Below are positions 9,131-17,796 of a stretch of DNA of 20,000 nt, piece after piece. This stretch comes from Monoplex corrugatus (Eukaryota; Mollusca; Gastropoda; Littorinimorpha; Ranellidae). Under the pieces are notes generated by a model. The model saw only the letters and a list, made by a program, of their open reading frames with translations. It had not been told where the DNA came from and did not search any database. A program made the translations under genes and the position numbers. Each line of letters starts with the position of its first letter. Within the stretch, counting starts at the first letter, position 1. The stretch is taken from contig CM060305.1 in the NCBI GenBank assembly GCA_030674185.1, positions 167,160,236-167,180,235 on the forward strand, written 5' to 3'.

Positions 9131-9538
9131 TGACCTGGTATAGTTCAGTATGGTGGCTATATGACCTGGTATAGTTCAGTATGGTTGGCTATATGACCTG
9201 GTATAGTTCAGTATGGTTGGCTTAATGACCTGGTATAGTTCAGTATGGTTGGCTATATGACCTGGTATCAGTTCAGTCTGGTTGGCTATATGACCTGGTA
9301 TAGTTCAGTATGGTTGGCTATATGACCTGGTATAGTTCAGTATGGTTGGCTATATGACCTGGTACAGTTCAGTATGGTTGGCTATATGACCTGGTATAGT
9401 TAAGTATGGTTGGCTATATGACCTGTAAGTTCAGTATGGTGGCTTATGACCTGGAAAGTTCAGTAGGTTGGCTATATGACCTGGTAAGTTCAGTATGGTT
9501 GGCTATATGACCTGGTATAGTTCAGTATGGTTAGCTAT
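9131..9538. repeat. 32-bp minisatellite, 13 copies
   Basis: The unit begins tgacctggtatagttcagta and ends with tggttggctata. I count 13 head-to-tail copies. Most interior copies are identical or differ by one base; copies 10-12 have small deletions (for example tgacctgtaagttc), and the last copy has 'ttagcta'. There are no unique spacers between copies, so this is not a CRISPR array. Confidence 0.95.
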
Positions 9539-9722
9539 CACCAAGATCATTGTAGTACTTGCTGGATGTGGAGCTGTCTGTGTCTACTGAAGCTGGGACA
9601 GCGCACCATTAGAAGTCTCAGTTTAGCAATGTCTGGGTCGTTGTGTCAGACGTGTAAAATACATAAGCGGCGTTTATATGTGTAAAGGAAATGGCAAAGG
9701 TATGGATCGATTACGCATAGGG
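9539..9722. other. unassigned sequence
   Basis: Ordinary-complexity DNA after the minisatellite; nothing recognised on either strand. Confidence 0.5.
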
Positions 9723-9855
9723 AAACACACACACGCACGCACGCACCCACACACACACCACTCTCTCTCTCACACACATACAACACAGCACACCACACAC
9801 ACACACACAAACACACACTCACTCACACAGACAAAGACACACACACACACATAAC
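9723..9855. repeat. (CA)n tract with CT interruption
   Basis: Impure CA dinucleotide repeat containing CACG steps and a short CTCTCT block. Confidence 0.9.
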
Positions 9856-10159
9856 CCTGCACGAACATTTTTCTCGGGCCTTTTGCCACGTGAACAATGC
9901 TGCATGTGCACAATCAGGCCAAATTCCAGAATTTGAACACAACGATAGACAACAGAACAGAACAGCAATAACAATAACAATACTAATAAAAATAACGAAA
10001 CAATTGCTTGCTGGACATTATATCTCCACAGGTGTAAAATAAAACCTGACCACCGGTCATGTGTCTTTAAAAAGCAATGACAATTAAAGTGTCTAAAAGA
10101 AGAATTTAATGCAGAGCTCAGCTTTAATCCTGTGAGTTGATATCGCGCCAGCAAGCAGC
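9856..10159. other. unassigned sequence
   Basis: About 300 bp with an AAC/AAT-rich stretch near 9960-10005. A minus-strand open frame of about 111 codons spans part of it but ends in the CA repeat and shows no domain. This may already be the upstream part of the family A element, whose 5' end I cannot define from this window. Confidence 0.45.
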
Positions 10160-10606
10160 AAAAAGTGTGTGTGGTGTTTTTACAGTGATTTTATCGAGGT
10201 TCTATTTGATTTTATGCATTGAATTTTATATCAGTTTGTTCCTTTTGAATCTCGATGTGTGGTGATGTGGATACTTTTTCGGAATTTTGAGTGTTTTACC
10301 AGATACTCTGACTTTGGAGTTTTAGATACCTACTTTTCATCATTTTGGTTCAGCCGCACGGGTCTGACATTTTATCTGTGAACTGTGTTTACATTTTTGG
10401 CCTATTGTGTTGGCCCCAACACTACAGCTCCTAAACCTTAGCCGACTGTCGTTTGTGCATGAACAATTCTCCTGTTGCTTGTAAGTTTGCCGTATGCATA
10501 GACTGCACTGAATTTTCTTCTTGTCTCTCTGAATCAAGTGTATCGTGAACTGACCAACCCACACACCAACCTACAAATATCTTCCTTTTCCGACAGGCTT
10601 GCAACA

Positions 10607-13600
10607 ATGGACGCGTCCCGCATTAGAAAAATTGGACTGTCACTTCTTAAACACAGCAAGTGCTATCTCGGTGGAGACGGTTACCTACGCATACGCGAGT
10701 TGGGGCTGTGTTGTAAGCCCCGCACTGCGCGATCCTGTCGTGCTGGACGTCTCCACCGTCTCTGGCACAACCTGCCTCCAGCTAACCTCCACTGCCCCTG
10801 CCCTCGACCTTGCTGCTGCAGACCTCGCCTTCTCCTCTGTCATCTTCACCTTCACCTTCTGTCCTGATGGTGCCGCCTTCACTTTCTCTCCCGCTGGTGC
10901 CGCCTTCGTCTTCTGTCTCGTCGATGCCGCCTTTGTCTCTGTCTCGTCGATGCCGCCTTCTCTTCTGTCTCGTCGATGCCGCCTTCATCTTCTGTCTCGT
11001 CGATGCCGCCTTCATCTTCTGTCTCGTCGATGCCGCCTTCATCTTCAGTCCTGCTGGTGTCGTCTTCATCTTCTATCCCGCTGGTGCCGCCTTCATCTTC
11101 TGTCTCGTCGATGCCGCCTTCATCTTCTGTCCCGCTGGTGCTGCCTTCATCTTCTGTCCCGTCAGTACTGCCTTCATCTTCTGTCCCGCTGGTGCTGCCT
11201 TCATCTTCTGTCTCGTCGGTACCGCCTTCATCTCCACCTCTGCCACCGCCATGTGACTGTGATAAATTGAAATTATGTCTGTTTAATGCTCAGTCAGTGT
11301 GCAAAGACGGCAAAGCCGATGTCATTGCTGACTTCATCACAGACAAGCATATTGACATTGTATTTATCACCGAAACTTGGCTTAACCCCCTTGGTCACGA
11401 ACCCATACATGCGAATCTCACTCCGAGTGGATATAGGCTTGCTTCTTTCCATCACCCATCCCGAGGTGGTGGTATCGCCATCCTCTACAACGACTCACTC
11501 CATTCCCGCCTATCTTTCTCGCAGTCTCTGCCTTTCTCCCATTCTTCTTTTGAGCACGTTGAAGTATCCTTCCAATCCACCCCTCACCCCATCACCTTCT
11601 CCTGTGTCTATCGACCTCCACCTAGCTCTGCCAACAAGCTCACCACATCCATGTTTCTCTCTGACTTTGACCAACTAATTGATTACTACTGCCTCTTACC
11701 TGGAAATCTCATCATTCTAGGTGACATCAATGTCCACTACGACAACACTCACCATTATGACACAAGACATATCATCAACTCTCTGTCCAATCACAATATG
11801 ACACAACATATTTCTGAACCAACCCATAAAAAATGTCACATTCTTGACTGGATCATTTCTCGTGATCACCACAATTCAGCTACTGACAACTGCTTAGTTC
11901 TTTCTACCCGTCTAACTTCAGCCCTTCCATCTGACCACTCTGCAATTCTCTGTTCTCTCGACATTTCTCCTCCTTCCCGTACCATGCGCACAGTGACTCG
12001 ACGCAATCTCAAATCTATCGACCTCTCCACATTTTCATCTGATGCCTCCCGTCTCCTTTCTGAAAAGTCACATAACCTTGCCGATGAATTCTATACTACT
12101 CTCCACCATCTTCTGGACACTCATGCTCCAGCCACAACCCGTCTTTTACCTGACCGCCCCCCTAACCCCTGGCTCACTCATGAGATTGCCTGTGCAAAAC
12201 GTGCCCGCCGCAGAGCAGAGCGCCGTTGGCGCAAATCCAAACTCACTGTACACAGGCAACTTTTCCAAGCCTCTAAAACAAAAGTATCCACCCTCATTGC
12301 ATCAGCAAAAACAAGCTATTTCCAAACCAAAATCCTGAATGCCTCTTCTTCAAAAGAACTCTTTACAACCATGAATCATCTCCTTGGTACACGAAAAGAT
12401 TTACCTCTCCCAACAAAACATACAAATGAAGAACTCCCATCTGTATTCTCCAAGTATTTCACCACCAAAATACAAACTCTTCGTGACAGGCTTGACAGGA
12501 CACCCTGTCAACCATGCCCACCTGACCCTTCCTTCTCTGGCACACCTCTTACTACTTTTACCCCAGTCTCACAAGAAGAAATTTTCAACACAATCAGATC
12601 CATGTCGTTCAAAACCTGCGAACTGGATCCTCTTCCAGGTTCTCTCTACTCTGACTGTCTCCCTACTCTCCTCCCATTCATCACTGACATCATCAACACT
12701 TCTCTTCAAACTGGAACTGTCCCAGATTCTTTCAAGTCTGCTATTGTTCACCCTCTCCTCAAGAAACACAATTTAGACCCAAATGAACTGAAAAATTACC
12801 GGCCTATCTCTAATCTCTTTTTCTTGTCAAAACTCCTTGAAAAAGTCGTCCTCAACCAGCTGAATTCTCACCTGTCTGCCAACAATCTCCTCAATCCTTT
12901 CCAGTCAGCCTACCACCAGTGCCATAGCACTGAAACTGCCCTACTACACATTCTCAACAATCTCCTCTTGCAACTGATACTGGCAAAGTCTCTCTCCTCA
13001 CACTCCTTGATCTGTCTGCAGCCTTCGATACCATTGACCATGGTATTCTCCTTTCTAGACTTCATCATACTTTTGGCATCTCTGACATTGCTCTCTCCTT
13101 TTTCACTTCGTATTTATCAAACAGAAAACAAACTGTTCTCATCAATGGCACTTACTCTCAACCTGCATACCTGACCTGTGGTGTTCCACAAGGATCTGTC
13201 CTTGGCCCTGTTCTTTTCACTCTTTATACCTCCCCCCTGTCCACCATCATCAACTCCCACTCTATAAAACACCACTTCTATGCTGATGACACCCAACTTC
13301 AAGACAGTGACTCACCTGATAATATACAGCGCCTGTTGACTCGCACCACTGAGTGTTATTCGGACATTAAGAACTGGATGACGTTCAACAAACTTCAGCT
13401 TAATGACGACAAGACAGAAGCTATCCTCATTGGCACCTGTCAGAAACTTTCTCAGCTGCCTCCTCTTTCTCTCCCATTATGTAACACATCAGTCCCAATT
13501 TCTGATTCAGCTAAAAACCTTGGTGTCTGCATTGACTCTACCCTGTCCATGAACAACTTTGTTTCTCAAACTGCCAGATCTTGCTACTATCATCTCCATC

Positions 13601-14121
13601 GTATAAAGCTGATCAGGAAGTATCTCTCTGTCGAAACAACTGCAAAACTCGTTCTCTCCTTCATAATGTCTCGCATTGACTATTGCAATTCACTCCTGTC
13701 TGGTCTTCCTGCCTCCACCATTCACATCCTACAGCGCATTCAAAACAATGCTGTACGCCTTGTACTCAAAAAGAAAAAAGCTGACCACATATCTCCTCTC
13801 TTGGCACAACTTCACTGGCTCCCTGTATCAAAGCGCATACAGTACAAACTAGACACCATGTACTACAAAAGCCTCAATAACGCAGCCCCCGATTACCTGT
13901 CAAGCCTACTTGAGATCTATCTTCCCTCACGTACCCTCCGCTCTGCCTCCGATCCTCTGACTTTTCGCTTTCCACGCACTAAGCTCAATACCTATGGTCC
14001 ACGAGCCTTCTCTGTTTCTGGTCCACTCTCCTGGAACAAACTTCCTCTCTCAGTCCGTCAGCAACCTACTTTTGTCTCCTTCAAGTCCGCTCTCAAAACT
14101 CACCTTTTCTCCTCCGCATAA
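10607..14121 (+). pseudogene. L2-type endonuclease/reverse transcriptase ORF, nearly intact
   Basis: The protein would nick chromosomal DNA and reverse-transcribe its own RNA. I take ATG 10607 (MDASRIRKIGL, then PRTARSCRAGRLHR) as the start because this basic segment resembles L2/CR1 N-termini; the frame is then disturbed in the minisatellite and restored by 10976. Endonuclease motifs visible: NAQS (11285), ETW (E at 11372), YRPP (11609), GDIN (11720) and SDH (11930). Reverse transcriptase motifs: NYRPISNL (Y at 12797), AAFDTID (D at 13027), GVPQG (13180-13194), YADD (13279-13290), then NDDKTEAI. The C-terminal region includes IDYCNSLLSGLP and HISPLLAQLHWLPVSKR and ends LKTHLFSSA. One C is missing near 12967 (copy 1 has tctcctccttg where this copy has tctcctcttg), which shifts the frame so that the first open stretch ends at 13174. 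The second frame is open from at least 12961 to 14121, so the two stretches overlap. No nonsense codon is seen in the correct frame after the minisatellite. Confidence 0.9.
10868..11234 (+). repeat. 27-bp coding minisatellite in LINE ORF N-terminal region
   Basis: About 13 tandem units resembling ccgccttcatcttctgtctc plus gtcgatg encode a nine-residue repeat PPSSSVSSM in the ORF frame. The other two forward frames read as equally open repeats (RRCRLHLLS and VDAAFIFCL). Most units are 27 bp, but two adjacent units near 10925-10976 are 26 bp; each shifts the frame by one. Upstream the PPSSSV reading is in the frame of 10810, downstream in the frame of 10976. Confidence 0.9.
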
Positions 14122-14277
14122 AATCCTAACCTCACTCAACCCCCCCCCCCCCCTCTGCAGCCTGTCTCCACTCGGAGGGGAATCACATGGTTATAATATA
14201 TAATTGTATATGCTATGCTCTCTGTGGTTTTCCATTGCTTTTATTGCTTTTGTTCTTTCTCCCCATTTGTAGCCATG

Positions 14278-14340
14278 CGTGTGTGTTGTGTGTGTGTGCG
14301 TGTGTGTGCGTGCGTGTGTGTGCGTGCGTGCGTGTGTGTC
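14278..14340 (+). repeat. TG/CG microsatellite inside family A 3' untranslated region
   Basis: Alternating TG with CG steps between a conserved 'ttctccccattt.tagccatgcg' segment and the tail hairpin. The equivalent position in copy 3 (about 15891-15973) and copy 1 (3728-3769, as CA) also carries a TG/CG repeat of different length, so it travels with the element. Confidence 0.85.
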
Positions 14341-14346
14341 TGCTTC

Positions 14347-14405
14347 AGCGCTTAGATTTGATTTTATCAAGATTTTGCGCTATATAAATATTGTAATTAT
14401 TATTA
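14347..14405 (+). promoter_or_regulatory. family A 3' tail hairpin and (ATT)n
   Basis: AGCGC (14347-14351) can pair with GCGCT (14377-14381); inside, TTGAT (14358-14362) can pair with ATCAA (14366-14370) around a TTT loop. TATATAAATATTGTAATTATTATT follows in pieces as the terminal repeat. In related L2 elements such as eel UnaL2, a conserved 3' stem-loop is what the reverse transcriptase recognises to start copying; assigning that role here is by analogy. Confidence 0.75.
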
Positions 14406-14574
14406 GTAGTAGTACGCTTGTCTGTTAAGAGGCATTATAACTTATTTGCGATGAAAATGAAGGTTGGATATTTCCGTGATTTGCTCTTGTTTACGTCTTC
14501 TGTTTTTACAGTTCAGTGAACTTTTATTAATTTAATAATGCTGTATATGAATTATAGACGCGGTAGTCATTTAG
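14406..14574. other. unassigned flank of family A copy 2
   Basis: Ordinary AT-rich sequence after a short TAG/TAT triplet stretch. Nothing recognised. Confidence 0.5.
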
Positions 14575-14905
14575 GTAGACCCAAAGGTCGAATTTCCAAC
14601 CACAAGGTCCTAAGTCTGTTCAGCCTAGACACTTCTTAGAGGACAAAGGATGGAGATTTTTCCGATCTCCCAGGTCAACGTGTGTGTAGACATGCCAGTG
14701 CCTAAACCCCCTATATGTGTATACGCATACAGAATATCAACTATGCACGTTAAAGATCCTGTAAGTCGTGTCAGTCTCTGGTTTATAGAAACATGACACA
14801 TCACCATGCACGCCCACCAAAGATGCAGACTGTGCAACAACACAGTGGAATGCAGTCAGCTGGCGTAAGAACTTGTGTTTTCTGTGCTCCCATAAACAAA
14901 GTATG
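14575..14905 (+). repeat. dispersed repeat resembling an abundant marine gastropod element (divergent)
   Basis: The segment contains in order 'aaaggtcgaatttcc', 'agacacttcttagaggacaa', 'tttttccgatctcccaggtc', 'cacgttaaagatcctgtaa' and a 'catgcacgcccacc' block. From memory, this ordered set occurs in a highly repeated family in caenogastropod sequence (for example cone snails and periwinkles). I do not know an accepted class for it; it has no ORF. The right half is more degenerate than the left and I do not see the GAA-rich end I associate with the family. Recall-based, not searched. Confidence 0.55.
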
Positions 14906-15146
14906 AATATGTATGTTGCGCCATGAGTCCTAATTTTGGAGAATAGCACTTTGGGAGAAGAAATGTATAATAATTCATAATGCTGGGTGTTCTGTTCTGG
15001 CGATGACTGTTTTTTGTTTTTGTTTTTTGTTGTTTTTTTTTTTTTGGTATGCTATAATCTGCAAGTTAGCTTTGCGTGTCGTTGATATGGCTGATGTTTG
15101 TGTTTTGGCCATAACGTAATAATAATAATAATAACAATAATAATAA
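14906..15146. other. unassigned, with poly-T tract and (TAA)n
   Basis: Includes a T-rich stretch at about 15009-15046 and a (TAA/CAA)n microsatellite at 15117-15146 that abuts the truncated 5' end of the next LINE copy. Confidence 0.6.
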
Positions 15147-16050
15147 TGCATTGACTCTACCCTCTCCATGAACAACTTTGTTTCTCAAACTGCCAGATCC
15201 TGCTACTATCATCTCCATCGTATAAGGCTGATCAGGAAGTATCTCTCTGTCGAAACAACTGCAAAACTCGTTCTCTCCTTCATAATGTCTCGCATTGACT
15301 ATTGCAATTCACTCCTGTCTGGTCTTCCTGCCTCCACCATTCACATCCTACAGCGCATTCAAAACAATGCTGTACGCCTTGTACTCAAAAAGAAAAAAGC
15401 TGACCACATATCTCCTCTCCTGGCACAACTTCACTGGCTCCCTGTATCAAAGCGCATACAGTACAAACTAGACACCATGTGCTACAAAAGCCTCAATAAC
15501 GCAGCCCCCGATTACCTGTCAAGCCTACTTGAGATCTATCTTCCCTCACGTACCCTCCACTCTGCCTCCGATCCTCTGACTTTTCGCTTTCCACGCACTA
15601 AGCTCAATACCTATGGTCCACGAGCCTTCTCTGTTTCTGGTCCACTCTCCTGGAACAAACTTCCTCTCTCAGTCCGTCAGCAACCTACTTTTGTCTCCTT
15701 CAAGTCCGCTCTCAAAACTCACCTTTTCTCCTCCGCATAAAATCCTAACCCCCCTCTGCAGCCTGTCTCCGCTCGGAGGGGAATCACATGGCTATAATAT
15801 ATAATTGTATATGCTATGCTCTCTATAATTTTCCATTGGTTTTATTCTTGCTTTTATTGCTTTTATTCTTTCTCCCCATTTATAGCCATGCGTGTGTGTG
15901 TGTGTGTGTATGTGTGTGTGTGTGTGCGTGCGTGTGTGTGCGTGCGTGCGTGCGTGCGTGCTTGCGTGTGTGTATGCTTCAGCGCTTAGATTTGATTTTA
16001 TCAAGATTTTGCGCTATATAAATATTGTAATTATTATTATTATTATTATT
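15147..16050 (+). mobile_element. L2-type LINE, family A, copy 3, 5'-truncated
   Basis: The copy starts abruptly inside the coding region at the equivalent of 13528 (GCA TTG ACT CTA, in NLGVCIDSTL) and ends with the same 3' untranslated region, TG/CG tract (15891-15973), hairpin (AGCGC 15981-15985, GCGCT 16011-16015) and (ATT)n. Over the shared coding stretch I count six base differences from copy 2 in about 590 bp. The 3' untranslated region lacks the CTCACTCAAC and poly-C segment of copy 2. It lies about 740 bp after the end of copy 2 in the same orientation. Severe 5' truncation is typical of LINE insertion. Confidence 0.93.
15168..15740 (+). pseudogene. C-terminal 190 codons of family A ORF
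   Basis: Open in frame from MNNFVSQTARSCYYHLHRI to LKTHLFSSA and stop. It holds only the region after the reverse transcriptase catalytic core (IDYCNSLLSGLP, HISPLLAQLHWLPVSKR, NTYGPRAFSVSGPLSWNKLP), with no YADD and no endonuclease. The ATG at its start is an internal methionine of the full protein, so this is a truncated copy, not a short gene. Confidence 0.92.
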
Positions 16051-16107
16051 ATAATAATAAAACAATAACAAGAAAAGGAGCAACAACAATATTACTACTG
16101 CTGCTAC

Positions 16108-16147
<40 letters not shown>

Positions 16148-16485
16148 ACTTCTACTACAACAACTATTACTACTACTACAACAACATTAATGATAATGAT
16201 GGTGATGGTGATGGTGATGATGATGATGATGATACTTCTACTACAACAACTATTACTACTACTATAACAACATTAATGATAATGATGGTGATGGTGATGA
16301 TAATGATACTACTACTACTACAACAACATTAATGATAATGATGGTGATGGTGATGATAATGATACTACTACTACTACAACAACATTAATGATAATGATGG
16401 TGATGGTGATGATAATGATACTACTACTACTACAACAACATTAATGATAATGATGTGATGATGATGATGATGATGATGATGATAA
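16051..16485. repeat. ATG/ACT triplet-rich minisatellite with 56-bp period
   Basis: A mosaic of GAT, GGT, ACT, ACA and AAT triplets. The anchor 'acattaatgataatgat' starts at 16184, 16270, 16326, 16382 and 16438, giving spacings of 86, 56, 56 and 56 bp. The higher-order unit (56) is not a multiple of three although it is made of triplets. (GAT)n runs flank it at about 16110-16147 and 16457-16482. Confidence 0.9.
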
Positions 16486-16732
16486 CTATGTACAGTCTCT
16501 CATCCCACAAGAGCTGAAAGCGCTACACAAACTGATGAGTGACAGAGACAGACACACGTAAGGCAAACATATGTCCACCCCTACTGCTGTGATCAGTACA
16601 GACAAACTGTAAAACACAAGATGTAAAAAGAAGCAATTAGAATTAATGAAAATAACATATTTACTTCCATGTGTCATTCGGTCTTGCAAGTACGATAGGG
16701 TGAAAAGCATTGTCTACATCGCTGTCTCTCAT

Positions 16733-16733
<1 letters not shown>
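16486..16733. other. unassigned sequence
   Basis: About 250 bp of ordinary sequence; no protein, RNA or LINE match that I can recognise on either strand. Confidence 0.5.
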
Positions 16734-16792
<59 letters not shown>

Positions 16793-17019
16793 CACACACA
16801 CACATTCACACACACACACACACATTCACACACATACACACACACACTCATACACATACACACACACACACACACAAACACACACATACATGTTTGCACA
16901 CACACACACACACACACCACAGAAACGCATGTGCACATATGTATGAACATAGCACAAACGTAGGCTACAAACTGAAATACTCGGTCATCCAAACACAGAT
17001 AACAATCATACACACAGAC

Positions 17020-17075
<56 letters not shown>

Positions 17076-17215
17076 TACATGTTTGCACACACACACACCA
17101 CAGAAACGCATGTGCATATATGTATGAACATAGCACAAACGTACAAACTGAAATACCCGTCATCCAAACACAGATAACAATCATACACACAGACAACACA
17201 CACACACACAACAAC
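16734..17215. repeat. (CA)n complex with a 181-bp tandem duplication
   Basis: CA repeats surround a non-repetitive segment that occurs twice: 'agaaacgcatgtgca' starts at 16921 and again at 17102, an offset of 181 bp, and the following segment ('catccaaacacagataacaa') is also repeated. The second copy lacks a few bases (for example 'ggct'). Repetitive Cys/Val or Thr/His frames here are artefacts. Confidence 0.9.
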
Positions 17216-17290
17216 AACAACAACAATAATAATAATAATAATAAAAAATAATAAAAATAATAATAATGATAATGATAATGATAATAATAA

Positions 17291-17722
17291 ATAGCTTTTG
17301 TATAGCGCTATTCTCGGTTCGACTCACTGCGCTGTTACATAAACAAATAATCTCACTCACATACCAGTAACATCATTTTTCAATCACACACACACGCACA
17401 CGCACACGCACACACAAAGGAGGGGGGCTATACTTATGAAAATGCCTGCAGAAACAAATGTGTTTTGAGTCTTTTTTTTGAAAGCTTGAAGGGTTGGAAC
17501 ATCTCTAAGACTGGCCGGCAACTCATTCCATGCAGACGACGCGGTGTATCCAAACGAACGGTCTCCTGCAGTCTTTAGATCAAACCTTGGGGGTACTAGG
17601 CGTTTCTCCTGCGACGAGCGGAGTGTGCGTGACGGCCGATAAGTACACAGTGTGTCAGACAGGTAGGGAGGCAATGAGCCACCAAAATGACGGTAAGCCA
17701 ACACAGATTTTGTACTGGCAAC

Positions 17723-17727
<5 letters not shown>
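17291..17727 (-). mobile_element. L2-type LINE, family C, 3' end, 5'-truncated
   Basis: On the minus strand the C-terminal end of an L2-type protein is readable without interruption: VLAYRHFGGSLPPYLSDTL, YRPSRTLRSSQEKRLVPPRF, GDRSFGYTASSAWNELPASL, then DVPTLQAFKKKTQNTF. It parallels family A (YKSLNNAAPDYLSSLLEIYL, LPSRTLRSAS, GPRAFSVSGPLSWNKLP), but most residues differ, so it is a separate family. The 3' untranslated region begins with a TG/CG tract (about 17384-17415) and ends in a hairpin with GCGC at 17329-17332 and AGCGCT at 17304-17309, with a TCG/CGA inner pair around AAC, followed by (ATT)n (17221-17290 as AAT). The 5' end stops at the CA repeat at 17728. Confidence 0.88.

Positions 17728-17792
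<65 letters not shown>
17728..17792. repeat. (CA)n microsatellite between two LINE fragments
   Basis: Near-perfect CA repeat separating the truncated 5' end of family C (minus) from the truncated 5' end of the I-type LINE (plus), so two LINE copies face away from one shared microsatellite. Confidence 0.97.

Positions 17793-17793
<1 letters not shown>

Positions 17794-17796
<3 letters not shown>

Larger units (their letters stand above)
10160..14405 (+). mobile_element. L2-type LINE, family A, copy 2, longest copy
   Basis: This is the most complete retrotransposon here. In order: a putative 5' untranslated region (about 10160-10606, left border uncertain), an ORF starting at ATG 10607, a 27-bp coding minisatellite (10868-11234), endonuclease (about 11265-11960), linker, reverse transcriptase (about 12780-13440), a C-terminal region ending at 14121, a 3' untranslated region with a 14-base C run (14140-14153) and a TG/CG tract (14278-14340), then the hairpin tail and a short ATT tail at 14347-14405. 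I see no separate ORF1 upstream. Endonuclease type and C-terminal sequence place it with the L2 group of the CR1/L2 LINEs, by recollection of those families. Copies 1 (minus) and 3 (plus) lie in the same window. Confidence 0.9.

Noticed and set aside
9131..9538. Possible CRISPR-like array
   Set aside because: Units are contiguous 32-bp tandem copies with no unique spacers, no cas genes, and the genome is eukaryotic.
9819..10154. Minus-strand 111-codon frame with a leucine-rich stretch
   Set aside because: It starts in ordinary sequence and ends in the CA repeat; no family match, and the Leu run comes from a TTG/TTA-type repeat.
10599..11270. 223-codon frame starting MQQWTRPAL over the LINE 5' region
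   Set aside because: It is an alternative frame kept open by the minisatellite; the frame starting at 10607 has the more LINE-like N-terminus and agrees with the downstream endonuclease frame.
14940..14985. 'tagcactttgggagaagaaa' followed by 'taataattcataat' as another LINE tail
   Set aside because: It recalls a GCGCTTTGAG-type tail but lacks the paired GCGC arms and any upstream element sequence.
16729..17226. Minus-strand 165-codon Cys/Val-rich frame with repeated blocks
   Set aside because: It arises from TG repeats and the 181-bp duplication; there is no protein family resemblance.
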